This document shows, piece by piece, positions 45,645-55,854 of a stretch of 64,000 nt of DNA (position 1 is the stretch's first letter; every line of letters starts with the position of its first letter). The stretch comes from Gigaspora margarita. Lineage: Eukaryota > Glomeromycota > Glomeromycetes > Diversisporales > Gigasporaceae. The notes under the pieces were generated by a model. That model made no database searches, was not told where the DNA came from, and worked only from the letters and a program-made list of their open reading frames with translations. Location: assembly GCA_009809945.1 (NCBI GenBank), contig WTPW01001011.1, forward strand, positions 63,776 to 127,775. The letters run 5' to 3'. The position numbers were made by a program, and so were the translations under genes.

Positions 45645-45870
45645 GTGACAGATTAAAATGAAATCAGATTAAAATGAAAATATTGTATAGTATAAAACTT
45701 TGACAAGCCACCGAAAAAATAAAATTTTTGGGTGCATTTTATAAGGTTAGTGGTTAGGGTTAGAGGTTAGTTTTAAAGTAGAGTTTATATTAAACAAGTA
45801 TAAGTGGGTTTTAGAATGTTAAATAGAAACCCATATTTCATTTTAATCCGATTTCATTATGATCTGCGAC
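45645..45870. mobile_element. MITE, second copy of the CAGAT(C/T)ATAAT family
   Basis: Ends GTGACAGATTAAAATGAAAT and the complement ATTTCATTATGATCTGCGAC match the element at 43557-43778. The core is GGTTAGTGGTTAGGGTTAGA. AATT lies at both borders; a full 8-bp duplication is not evident. Confidence 0.7.
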
Positions 45871-46860
45871 AATTAACTATCAAGATTTGCCATAAATTCG
45901 ACAATCGCCAATTCATCAATTAGAAATTATCTGAAATTGTTTCGTTCTCACTTTCTACCAATATATCTTGTACATTACAAAGAAAGTTGATATAATTTAA
46001 AAGAAAATTTTAGTTTGAATATACCTTTATTTAGAAACTATAGGACAAAGATTGAATATAATCGATTAAACTTAGTTATGCATATTACTTTTTTTTTTTT
46101 TAAAAAAAAAAAATATACATATCTATATAAGTTATGTATACACTTGCGTACTGCGGAATATATGTGTGCAGATTTGATATAATACGCAAAAAATATGAAC
46201 ACTACGTCATCTCCAAATTTTCTTCAGAATTACGGGAAAAAATTTTTCCAAAATTAATACAATTTAAAACTTTACAGATTTTTTTCCATTTTGAGAAATC
46301 ACTTATGAAATTTAATGTAACAATAATATAGGAAGAATATCACGTTATGATTGATCACTTTGCAAAGCATGTGCAAACTGGCCAATCAAAATTTTTATTT
46401 ATTATAAACTATAATATATTGATTTTACATATATACTATATAATTAAAAAAAAATCTTGAATTCATATAATATACGACAACTTAATAGTAGCGTTAAGAA
46501 TAGAATAAAACATTTTAATACGGGTTTATTTGGATTATATAAAATTGTAAAATTCATCAAACATCAAGCGATAAAGTTATAATCTCCTATAAAACATAAG
46601 ATATTTTTAAATATAAATCACGAATGAATAAAGTAAAACTAATTTGTTACTTTAAAAAAAAATGGATATAAGCTTAAATATAAAACTACTTAACAAATGT
46701 TTCTTCATAACTAAATAAAGTTTTGAGTGTTGCTACCTATTTAATTTAATTTTATTGTAAAGTTACTATTACTTTAAAGTTTTTTTCTCAAAGCTTTAAC
46801 GCATATATTTATTATATCCAACTTAAGAATCGTCTCTGAGTTATACCCAAATGATTTTTA
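45871..46860. other. AT-rich intergenic DNA
   Basis: No gene. The 65-codon frame at 46134-46331 (CRFDIIRKKYEHYVISKFSS) has mixed composition but no recognisable domain or intron context. Confidence 0.4.
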
Positions 46861-47099
46861 CAGGGCTGTCCCCAAATTTCCGGATCGGATGCGTCTGATC
46901 TAGGTCGGCGTTTAGCCCTACTTGTTAGCAGGTTCTATAGCAAAATTATCAGCTGGGCATTTTTTACTTAATGAATGGATATGATTTATGAGTAAAATTT
47001 TTTATGATCTTGGGGCAAAATTGATCAATTCCGATCCAGCCGACCATGCTTCCGATGCACTCCGACGTATCCCGAATCGGAATTTTTGGGACTCCCCTG
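46861..47099. mobile_element. GC-rich MITE, ends CAGGGCTGTCC / GGACTCCCCTG
   Basis: Inverted ends continue inward as AAATTTCCGGATCGG against CCGAATCGGAATTTTT, with GATCGGATGCGTC and GCACTCCGACG further in. A 15-bp direct repeat GAGTTATACCCAAAT lies just outside both ends (46838-46852, 47103-47117), much longer than a normal target duplication and separated from the left end by 8 bp. Confidence 0.7.
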
Positions 47100-47318
47100 T
47101 ATGAGTTATACCCAAATAGGGTGAATCCCAAAGATACATAAGATACTAAGATACTTAACGCTTCGTTTGTGAAGAATCTTCTGAATCTTATAAACTATAA
47201 ACGAAAGTTATTTAAAATTTACTATGTCAAGGGGTAAAAGTACTCAGATGGACGGATCTAAGTGATAAAAGGATGTGATATCTCAGTGGTTACACTAAAT
47301 TTGATAACAAAGTAATCA

Positions 47319-47811
47319 ATGTCGTCTATGCCGTCTAAACTTTTTTTTTGTCTCTTATGTTCTAAAACTTACTCAACAAAAAAGTCTTTGATATCTCACG
47401 AAGCAAATAAACAACCACATAACCGTGTTGTGCCTTATAATTTTGGGGTTGAGCTTCCTTCTAGTTGGTGCTTGTGTCAATTTTGTTCAGTTTTTCTTGC
47501 GAATGCAAAGTCTCGCTTTCATACTCGCCGTTCAGCCCAAGGCTTCATTTACTATACAATGTCATGAAACCCTTTTTTTCTACGTATTTCACCAAGAACT
47601 AGGTTTTGAATGCCGGTTAGCCCAGCGAAAGTATAAATGTACATATAAGGGAAGAGATGGATACCAAAAAATCGTGTATATTTTCGCGCATTCTTGCTGG
47701 GAGGAAAAAAAAAACAAAGCGGGAAGTATAATTAAAGTAACAACTGAAAAAAAGAATCCTGAAACACAAAAAATAGTTGATGCTGAATTTGGGTTCCTTA
47801 TGGACTTTTAA
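47319..47811 (+). CDS. Hypothetical zinc-finger-like protein (model uncertain)
   Basis: The 82-codon frame at 47319-47567 starts MSSMPSKLFFCLLC. It has a C2H2-like finger, Cys-x2-Cys-x12-His-x6-His (CLLCSKTYSTKKSLISHEAN), and a second incomplete pair (CQFC ... FHTRR). A different frame then stays open to 47811 and encodes ECRLAQRKYKCTYKGRDGYQ and a charged C-terminus ending FLMDF. The two may be exons joined by a short intron near 47560-47600 (several GT and AG options), or one frameshifted gene. Higher GC and protein-like composition support real or recently real coding. It lies tail-to-tail with the minus-strand pseudogene that follows. Function unknown; nucleic-acid binding is suggested only by the finger. 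Confidence 0.45.
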
Positions 47812-47829
47812 AATTTGCATTTGAAATTT

Positions 47830-50200
47830 GTAAGCGAAATGTAGTTGTAATCTAAATTTATTTTTTTTAAATTTATGATTTTTTCAGAATAAGAGAGAGA
47901 CGTTTCATTAATATAATAATAAAACTGTCTATTCTCATAAGAACATATTTCATATGCTACAGATTTTTCAGAATCCACCACCCACTGTAGTGCCTCCATA
48001 GAACAATTGAGCATGATTATGATTTTTTTTTTCTACACCCGAACACAAAAACCATCATAAATATAAATTTTTTGTTTTACTTATAAATTTAGGAATATGG
48101 CATGCAAGTACATGCATGTAAGGAGTAATATCAACACGTTAATATAGTCCCTCTTGTAGAACTTCATCTTTGCTATTTTCAATTGTTGGTTGGCAAAATT
48201 TTTTGACCCACTGTTGTGCTAAAATTTCGAATTTAGTAATATCTTCATCCATTAGATCAATTTTACGCATTATTTGATATAAAAAATAAAACTTTTGCCA
48301 AAGTGTCTGTATTTCTTTTCCTCTTTGACCTAGAACAAATAATTTGATTGGAAATTTTTCTTAAAGAACCAATTTATCTGGCCCCATTAATGATGTCCAG
48401 TGCCATCTTCCTTTTAAGTTTTCAGGTTCTTTAAATTTAAATATATTGATAATGAGTGAATGAATTGTTAATTCAATTTTTTCTAAATTGTCTGATTAGT
48501 ACTGTTTTTGGTCATTTATTAAATGTAGATTTGATTGACAATTCTAAAAAAAGACATTCGAATAAAACATTAGTAATTTGAAGCATTACATGTAACTCAT
48601 CCAGAATACAATGTTGATTTTCTAAATATGGTAAAAGATTTAAATTCTTTTGACCTAAAGTATTACATGAATTTTCATAATCTAAGTCCATATTCCAATG
48701 ATTAGTATTCTTACAATTGCAATATAAACAAAAATAGTAGCAGTTGGTCCTTTAGCGCCAAGTACTAGTGATATAAATTTCCAATCAGTGCTAAACCAAA
48801 ACTCAATTGGCCAATAATTGTTGTTTGAATTGATAATTCCTTCTGTATTTAAATTAATAGTTCTTCAATTAAAAAATTAAAAGCCTGTTGAAGAGATTCA
48901 TACTGTTCTACACCCGTGTAAAGAAAAATGCAATGCTGGTTTGACAGACTCAAAACTGCTTCATGTTGATTTAATACGCAAGTGGTAAAGATTACATGAT
49001 TATGATGTTTGCCACCTGCTGTCCATCTGCACTTAATTTAACATGATCAATATCCCCTATTTTTAATACTGATAAATTTCTGTATGCTAACTTAGAAATT
49101 AAACCATTTAGAATATCTTTAAGCAAATAATAAGCCCCATTAGGTGCTAAAGCATTTATTTGAACTGGGTAAACTGGAATCATATCATTTACAGTTTCAG
49201 TTATTACTTTATATTCATATTCATTTTGGGCATAACAGCTGCAAGCTAATGATATCAATCACAAGAAATTAGAAGTTCATCACATGCTTGAACTATTGAA
49301 TCTAAAATCTGTATGTTGGATTCTTTCGAATCTACATTCTGAAATTTAATAGGAGATTTGTTTACATTTAATTGCATATAGTCTAATTTTGTATTATGTA
49401 AATTGTGTAAATTTAAGTGCAGATTCAATTCTACCACGAATGTCATAAGTTAAAGTCTGAAGTCTGCTCTTTTTTTTGTGATTCAGATTTAAGCTAATGA
49501 AAGGGTTTTTTTTATTTTTTTGAATTTGAACTTGGTTATAATAAATCCGTCTTTCTTTTAAACATTCAAGGTCAAATCCAAAAAGTATGATTTCAGAAAG
49601 TGCAGACTTGTTATTAGTGTACAGTTTCTATTTTACAAGTATAAAGTAAGTATAATACTGTATATGTAAAAAATCATTATGAAATTTATTTAATATGAAC
49701 TTGCAAAAATAAAGTAGCTACATTGCTTGCAGACTTATTATTTGATACAGATTGTTTTTTCCCATCAGAATTATCCCAAGTTAATGTATATGTTACTGTA
49801 TTATCAGAATCATATTGAGTTTTGGCCATAAGATCCACAACACGAATTTTGATGCTAACAAAATATCCATTAGGAATTAAATAACCACATCTTTGTGTTT
49901 GTTTAACATTTGATAGATATTGACCAAGATGAAAGATTTTGTAGAGGTATTTGTTTTTTTTTATTTCCATTAAATCGAGTTACATAAATGTTTGGGTAAT
50001 CATCAACAAATTCCAAGGAATTGGGTTGTATAGATACTTTTAAGTCTTACCAAGTGGCATTTTATTTTGAGTTCCGTGTTTGCAATGCGACTTCAAATGC
50101 TCAACAGGAGGTAGTATGATACAACCCGGTTTGTTTCTATATGCTGTTTGGTTGTTTTATGATGCTGGGTGGTTTGGGTTTTCCACTTAGATTGTTTTGT
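47830..50200 (-). pseudogene. Decayed repeat-family protein of unknown function
   Basis: Reverse-strand reading yields ordered pieces of one large protein split by stops and frameshifts. From the N-terminus: NKPGCIILPPVEHLKSHCK (about 50100), QTQRCGYLIPNGYFVSIKIR and DNTVTYTLTWDNSDGKKQSV (49690-49970), QILDSIVQACDELLIS (about 49270), NGAYYLLKDILNGL and IDHVKLSADGQQV (49000-49150), EPENLKGRWHWTSLMGPDKL and QTLWQKFYFLYQIMRKID (48240-48440), RVDITPYMHVLACHIP (about 48120), EKKNHNHAQLFYGGTT (about 48020), SVAYEICSYENRQFYYYINE (about 47920). From memory this architecture resembles a multi-copy hypothetical protein of Rhizophagus that behaves like a transposon-linked family. I cannot assign a function. 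The copy is clearly broken. Confidence 0.7.
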
Positions 50201-51220
50201 CGTAAAGGAAAATGTTTGTTACAATTAAAGTAAGAAAGGTAAAATATATTATCGGTTATTTATTATTATATATAAAGTATACATTTCGAATTAATTATGT
50301 TGATTGAAATTCTACTTCGCCTAATTTTATTGGTAAAAACACAATTCCAACTAACTTCAACTCATCTCCAACTCATCTCCAAAAAAGATGAATCGTTTTA
50401 TCGAAGATCTTAAACAACGCTATTTAACGCTATTCGAAAACATCACACAAGCTATTTGATTGGTGAGGTTTGTTGTTCAAATTTTTGAAAATCCCTATTT
50501 ACATTATTCGCAAATATCATGCAAATGAGCCCCGATCAGCCCATATGTTTAAACTGTATGTGTAACAATATCAATGATCGTCTAAAACCTGTTGGCAGCA
50601 AGGATCAACACCGGATTTATAAAATCTAATTTTAGATCATGTTTTTATTGTATATGATATTTAAAAAGCAGGCATCGACAAAAATTTTATTAATTAAGTG
50701 AATCGATGTTAAATTATATAGTTTAAAATAGTATCATAAACTCAATTTTGCAAAAATGCCATAAGCCATATGAACATACAAGACACATGTACTGTATATA
50801 TATGTACGTACGTACGTGCGTACATCGAACATTCCAATCCGTTTTAATTATCGCAATACCCTGCATTCCTAATAAAAAAACAACTGAAGTTTTTAAGGGT
50901 GTTCTCAAGCAGCTAACGGTTGAGATGCTTAAATTAACCAATCATGGCTATGAAGCGATCTATAACAAATTTGTTTTTGCACAAATTTTGTGAATCATTA
51001 AAACTAGCCCTAAAATGGGAATAGAGCTGTGGCACAAAATATGAGTATACTTTAAAGTTAATTACTATGCGTTGACTAACTCTTTAATGTAATCTTTCAA
51101 TGCCAATTTGGTTAGTCTCTTAAAACTATTTTTTATAAGGGCAAACAAAGAAAAAATCGTACTTAATAATCCAAAATAACATTTAATATTAACGGTAACT
51201 TAAAAAAAAATATTCAAAAC
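50201..51220 (+). promoter_or_regulatory. Upstream region of the fucosyltransferase gene
   Basis: It contains GTACGTACGTACGTGCGTAC at 50804-50823, about 400 bp before the start codon, and a lone PIF-like end GGGTGTTCTCAAGCAGCT at 50897. Small open frames on both strands (50723-50941, 50748-50993) overlap each other and lack support. Confidence 0.35.
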
Positions 51221-52444
51221 ATGTGGTCCGCTATAAACTTCAACAACAATAACAGATGGATTCTTTACATCTCAATATGTATTCTCTTTTTATTCGTATG
51301 CACCTCACTTTTCAAATTAACTTCAGATGACACTATTAAACCGAACTATTTAATTCCATTTGCTGATGAACTTAGTACTAAACCTACCAACCTTGAAGAA
51401 TGGAAAAGAATGCACTATTTAATAAATTATTTAAATAATGAACAGAAACTATTAATTTATGTAACGTCGAAAGACAGTTATAAAAGTGATGATTCGCCAA
51501 AACTTAAATACAAGTTTGATAAAACTTTAGCAAAATGTGAAGTACCATGTATTTGGTACGAAACACGCATAGAAGATTTAACAACTGAAGAACTTAAAAC
51601 TGCCGATGCAATCTTTTATGTTAACCAACCAGCTCCACTAAAAACAAAAGCATGGAAAGGACAGAAATCCATACAATATACTTTAGAGTCTGCAACATAT
51701 TATCCACAGTATCACGATAAGAATAAATTATTCGATATTCATGTAACTTTTGATGAAGATTCAGATGTACCTACAAGTTTTATTAGAGATCCAGAGAAAT
51801 GGCGAACGAAACAACCCTTTGACATGGAAAAACTCTCTTCAAGTTCTCCACCAATTTCTTTAATTGCTTCTCAGTGGACTGAATTCCGCAAATCTTGGAT
51901 TCCAACTCTCAAAGAACATATTCCTATTGCATCTTTTGGTGGTGTCCATTGGAACACTAATTGGGATATTCATCCGGAATGCGCAGATTTAAATCCTTAT
52001 GAAATAAAAAATTGTATTATCTCTAAATACCCATTTCATTTATCCATTGAAATGTCTCAAGAAAAAGATTACTCTACTGAAAAACTTTGGGATGTGTTTA
52101 ACTCTGGATCCGTACCTATTATCTGGGGTGCTCCTAATAGTCGTTCATACTTACCACATCCTAAATCTGCCATTTTTATTGATGATTTTCCTGATGTTAG
52201 GACTCTTGCTGATCATTTAAAGTATTTAATAGAAAATAATACGGCTTATTTAGAATATCATCAATGGAGAACGATGAAAGAATGGTCAGAAGGGTTTGAG
52301 AGAAAATTATATATGAACATAGAAAATATGGAATGTAATGTTTGTAAAGAGGTTGCTAGGTTAAGGATTTTAGAAGGAAGAAGCAATCTTCCACAGTTTC
52401 AGACTGTTTTAGAGTTTAACGATAACCAAGTCGAATCATTATGA
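51221..52444 (+). CDS. GT10-family alpha-1,3-fucosyltransferase-like protein
   Basis: Single-exon gene, 407 residues. A short cytoplasmic N-terminus is followed by one hydrophobic segment (about 13-30, WILYISICILFLFVC) and a charged stem, the layout of a type II Golgi membrane enzyme. The C-terminal half carries the GT10 signature: YPFHLSIEMSQEKDYSTEKL at about 270-289, GSVPIIWGAP at about 296-305, FIDDF at about 319-323 and YHQWR at about 346-350. The family transfers fucose from GDP-fucose to N-acetylglucosamine-containing glycans; the acceptor here is unknown. EMS replaces the more common ENS in the donor-binding motif. Cysteines at about 249-265 and CNVC at 372-375 may form disulfides as in other GT10 enzymes. 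The first ATG fits, with the anchor starting soon after. The neighbours do not suggest a pathway. Confidence 0.93.
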   Translation: MWSAINFNNNNRWILYISICILFLFVCTSLFKLTSDDTIKPNYLIPFADELSTKPTNLEEWKRMHYLINYLNNEQKLLIYVTSKDSYKSDDSPKLKYKFDKTLAKCEVPCIWYETRIEDLTTEELKTADAIFYVNQPAPLKTKAWKGQKSIQYTLESATYYPQYHDKNKLFDIHVTFDEDSDVPTSFIRDPEKWRTKQPFDMEKLSSSSPPISLIASQWTEFRKSWIPTLKEHIPIASFGGVHWNTNWDIHPECADLNPYEIKNCIISKYPFHLSIEMSQEKDYSTEKLWDVFNSGSVPIIWGAPNSRSYLPHPKSAIFIDDFPDVRTLADHLKYLIENNTAYLEYHQWRTMKEWSEGFERKLYMNIENMECNVCKEVARLRILEGRSNLPQFQTVLEFNDNQVESL

Positions 52445-53431
52445 AACCTATCCTTTCGTCAGAACTTTTATTAATATTTTTCTAAATAGATCTTTATAAA
52501 AATGAATCGTATTTCGTACAAGATACAACAAGTAATATTTTTATTTAAAAATTAATATAAATTAGTTTTATATTTTATAATTTTCTAGTTTGATTGAAAA
52601 AATTACTTAAAATTGTTTCAAAATTTTCAATTTTTATTTATTTATTTTTTTTTTATTTTTACATTTATGAGAAGTGGGTATCGTAATTTAAAGGTGATGT
52701 TTTTAACTTTAGCTAATCAAAACACAGTACTTACTAATCAATCATAAATTCAGTTCAAATCCAATCTGGTTTTTAAATTTACAATCAGTTCCAACCCTTA
52801 ATGCAATGTATTACTATTGTTACGAACCGTAGAACTTATACATGCATAGTTAGCACCAGTCGTAATCTTAGATTGAATGCTGATAGTGTTGGGTGGGGCG
52901 CGATTACCTAAGATCAGACCTATCACAAATGTATTATTTTTGTTTATATTGTTATAAGGAATGTAATTTGTAGTAAAAAAAAAAAAATTTTATTATTACA
53001 GATTACTTTTAAATATACGTTACATTAGATGCCCTTTTTCAAGAAGCAAAGGGATCTCTATACATTTTATATCACACTAAGAAATCTACAATACTGGATG
53101 TCGCATAACTTCTTTGTTCGATAAAGATGTAAACCCCCGATTTTATTATTAACTTCCAGTTTCTTTATGCCACACGTAGCTTACGTGATAAATAATTTCG
53201 TTTCTACTCGGAAATAACGTAGCCCTGAACTACAAATAATTAGCCCAATGTGATAAAATAAACAAAGGACCCATGAAAAAAAAAATCAAATTCTGAGTAT
53301 CTTTGACATTATCAAGATTATTATTATTTTTTTCTTGGTTTATTCATTATTAATTGCCATAAATCATTTTTCAATTTTCGTCGATTGAAAATGACTCGGG
53401 AGATTCCCAACGCAGGTCATGAGACTTCGGT
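52445..53431. other. Downstream of the fucosyltransferase, no second gene
   Basis: AT-rich 3' region. A slightly GC-richer stretch at 52830-52930 includes GTCGTAATCTTAGATT and the near-inverse GCGATTACCTAAGATCAGA, perhaps a small TIR element. 53020-53250 has no recognisable content. Confidence 0.45.
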
Positions 53432-53697
53432 TGTTCTCAAGCAGCTCCTTCAGCTCAATCACTTCGATTAATCGAAATTAAATTGAAGTGAACCATATAT
53501 CAATTTTTCCTAAAATCATTGTGCAAATACGGATTTTAAATTTCGACTTATCAGGTTAACTCTATGAAAATAAGATGGCTGTTAGGTCTAGGTTCTTTTT
53601 TTCTTTTTATCGAAATGATCAAACCGATTTATTTTTTTTCTTTTTTTGACTAAATCGGATCATTTTATTAACCATAGAGAGGCTTGAGAAAACCTTA
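53432..53697. mobile_element. PIF-like MITE (TTGTTCTCAAGCAGCTCC ... GGCTTGAGAAAACC)
   Basis: Inverted ends GGTTGTTCTCAAGC and GCTTGAGAAAACC bound 266 bp. The inner block TCTATGAAAATAAGATGGCT...TCTAGGTTCTTTTT is shared with 9092-9867, and ATCGAAATGATCAAACCGAT pairs with CTAAATCGGATCATTT. No clear 3-bp duplication. Confidence 0.65.
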
Positions 53698-54239
53698 ATG
53701 TAATAAACACTGACTATAGCAAACACTGACTATAGCAAGAACGGAAATATTAAATAGATAACACAACGATACTAATAAATAAATTTAAATAAATTCTTTT
53801 AGTGTCGCATTTTTCATTATGATTGAATTGAGATTGTAATTTTTTATAAGCTTAATAGTAATTTATTTTGGCCATAAAATGTGATAAGAGAGGATTTTAT
53901 ATATGTGATTATGGAGGAGGTGATCATATGGAGGCTCGACTGACGTGAATTTACTTATCTTTTAAAATTTAATAATAAATAAAAAATTTTTTAAGTTAAA
54001 GGCTTCAACAACTTATTTAAAAAAAGATAACCTTATTTTTTGTAATTAAATCTTTTTCTTTTAAACAAAAATTTTAAATACTTGAATTATTTAAAAACAT
54101 TTATTATAAAACGCACCTATGATGGTTTTTGCACCTATTATATTTTTATTAATTTTTTGAAGTTTCGTATATATAAAATTTCTTCATGATAGAGTTGGTA
54201 TTTAGGGTTATATATTAACAGAAATTTTTTTTAGCAAAT
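53698..54239. other. AT-rich spacer
   Basis: A 14-bp tandem word (AACACTGACTATAGC) is duplicated at 53704-53735. No gene. Confidence 0.4.
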
Positions 54240-54536
54240 AATATAAACAAAAGTTTTTTATTTTTTAATTTTTAATTTTTATTTTTTTATTTATTATTTT
54301 TTATTTTGTTATTTTTTTATTTTTTAATTTTTTTTTAATTTTCTTATTTTTTATTTTTATTTATTTTTTTTTTGTTTTTTATTTTTTATTTTTTTTATTT
54401 TTTAATTTTTTAATTTTTTAATTTTTTATTTATTATTTTTTTATTTATTTTTTTAGGGGATTACTTTTTATACCCCAAATTTGCTATTCATACCTAGTGA
54501 TGTGCCATTTATATGATGTCCAAATTTGTTTAGCAT

Positions 54537-54577
54537 ACAGTACGTACAGTACGTACAGTACGTACAGTACGTATAGT
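54537..54577. repeat. 9-bp tandem repeat ACAGTACGT, four and a half copies
   Basis: ACAGTACGT is repeated in register, making overlapping GTACGTAC palindromes. It lies 42 bp inside the hAT end, where transposase-binding repeats usually sit. Confidence 0.85.
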
Positions 54578-55498
54578 ACTTATATAGTAAAATTGCTCTA
54601 GTGGTTATATTTTAACCTTTTTTTAATTATTAGTCTATATTACAATTAATATAATATTTAATTCTATTTTAATAGATAAATATTTAGGTCGTTCGAAGTT
54701 AATTATCTGGTTAACATCACTTTTCAGGACTCCCAGAAGAGGAGGAGGAGGCAAATGAACGAACATATAAAATGAACAAACTGTAGTAAATCTATTATAA
54801 ACGAATTGACTTCAAGTTAAATTTAGTCCAGAGATTTTAGTTGAGTTGCTAATTAGGTCAGATAAATTTGATTTAATCGTAACATTATATTCCTCTTATA
54901 AAAAAGAGGAGCAAAAAAAAAAATTAATAAATAAAAATTATATAATGCATTTATCCAAGAAAAAGACTTCGTACGTATAGGCAAAATTCTCATGATATAG
55001 TGATTTAAATTAGTATCAATATTTTAATTTTTTTTAATGTTGTCTATATTATAATTAATGTAATGTTTAAACCTATTTTAATAAGCAAATATTTAATATA
55101 GCAAATTAGTAATATACTATGTACATATACAGACAGAAAAATATAACAATCAGGCTAGAAACATTTTAACTACTACAGATATTAGAGAATTAGAAATATA
55201 AAAGATTATTAAATATAATTTATTGTTGATAATTTTAATTCAAGATTAAATTATTTTATATCTACTATTATTAATTGTTTAAATATATATTTGATTTTAT
55301 TTGAAATTTATTCTAAATAATATTTATAACATTATATTAATATACATTTATAAAAGATAATTTTATAATTTATATCAATATATAATCATATATATATTAA
55401 GAAAAAAACTTAATATTTAAGAAAAAATTCTTAATAATATATAATTATTATACTTTTGCTAAATATATATTATTATCTAAATTTTTATTATGCTTATG

Positions 55499-55646
55499 TT
55501 GCATCTAAAGTAGTCATCTATCTAAAGTAGATACTTTAAACATCTAACATAGCACATGAAATTAATGCATTCTGCTTAATTTTAGTAAGGTACTACTTTA
55601 TATATCTAAAGTAGCTACTTTAGATGGATCACTACTTTAGATGCAA
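55499..55646. mobile_element. 148-bp palindromic MITE with TCTAAAGTAG repeats
   Basis: Ends TTGCATCTAAAGTAGT and ACTACTTTAGATGCAA pair perfectly; inner TCTAAAGTAGATACTTTA and TAAAGTAGCTACTTTAGA words continue the pairing. Confidence 0.75.
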
Positions 55647-55854
55647 TATGTACAAGTTTAATTTATCTAACAAGAAAGCTTATTGGTGTTGATCGATTAA
55701 CGATTTGATTGGTCAATTGGCACATAAATATTTCTATTGACCTCTCTTAATAAATGATCAGCAAAAATTTTAGCGTACAGTACGTACATTATGTATAGTA
55801 CAGTATGTATAGTACTGTATGTAGCACATCACTATTCATACCCCCTGCAGATTT

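Larger units (their letters stand above)
54495..55834. mobile_element. hAT-type element with perfect 8-bp TSD (TTCATACC)
   Basis: Ends TAGTGATGTGC and GCACATCACTA are flanked by TTCATACC (54487-54494, 55835-55842). Subterminal ACAGTACGT repeats occur on the left (54537-54577) and TACAGTACGTACATTATGTA on the right (55776 on). A smaller palindrome is nested at 55499-55646. No transposase remains. Confidence 0.9.

Noticed and set aside
50723..50993. Overlapping short frames upstream of the fucosyltransferase
   Set aside because: They mirror each other on opposite strands across the GTACGTAC repeat, with no domain.
51221..52444. Horizontal transfer of the GT10 gene
   Set aside because: It is intronless, but its codon use is AT-rich like its neighbours and fungal GT10 genes are plausible; no evidence in the window supports transfer.
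54537..54577. CRISPR-like short direct repeats
   Set aside because: Units are 9 bp without spacers and lie at a hAT end in eukaryotic DNA. The other short arrays (3092-3184, 61630-61712) also lack spacers.
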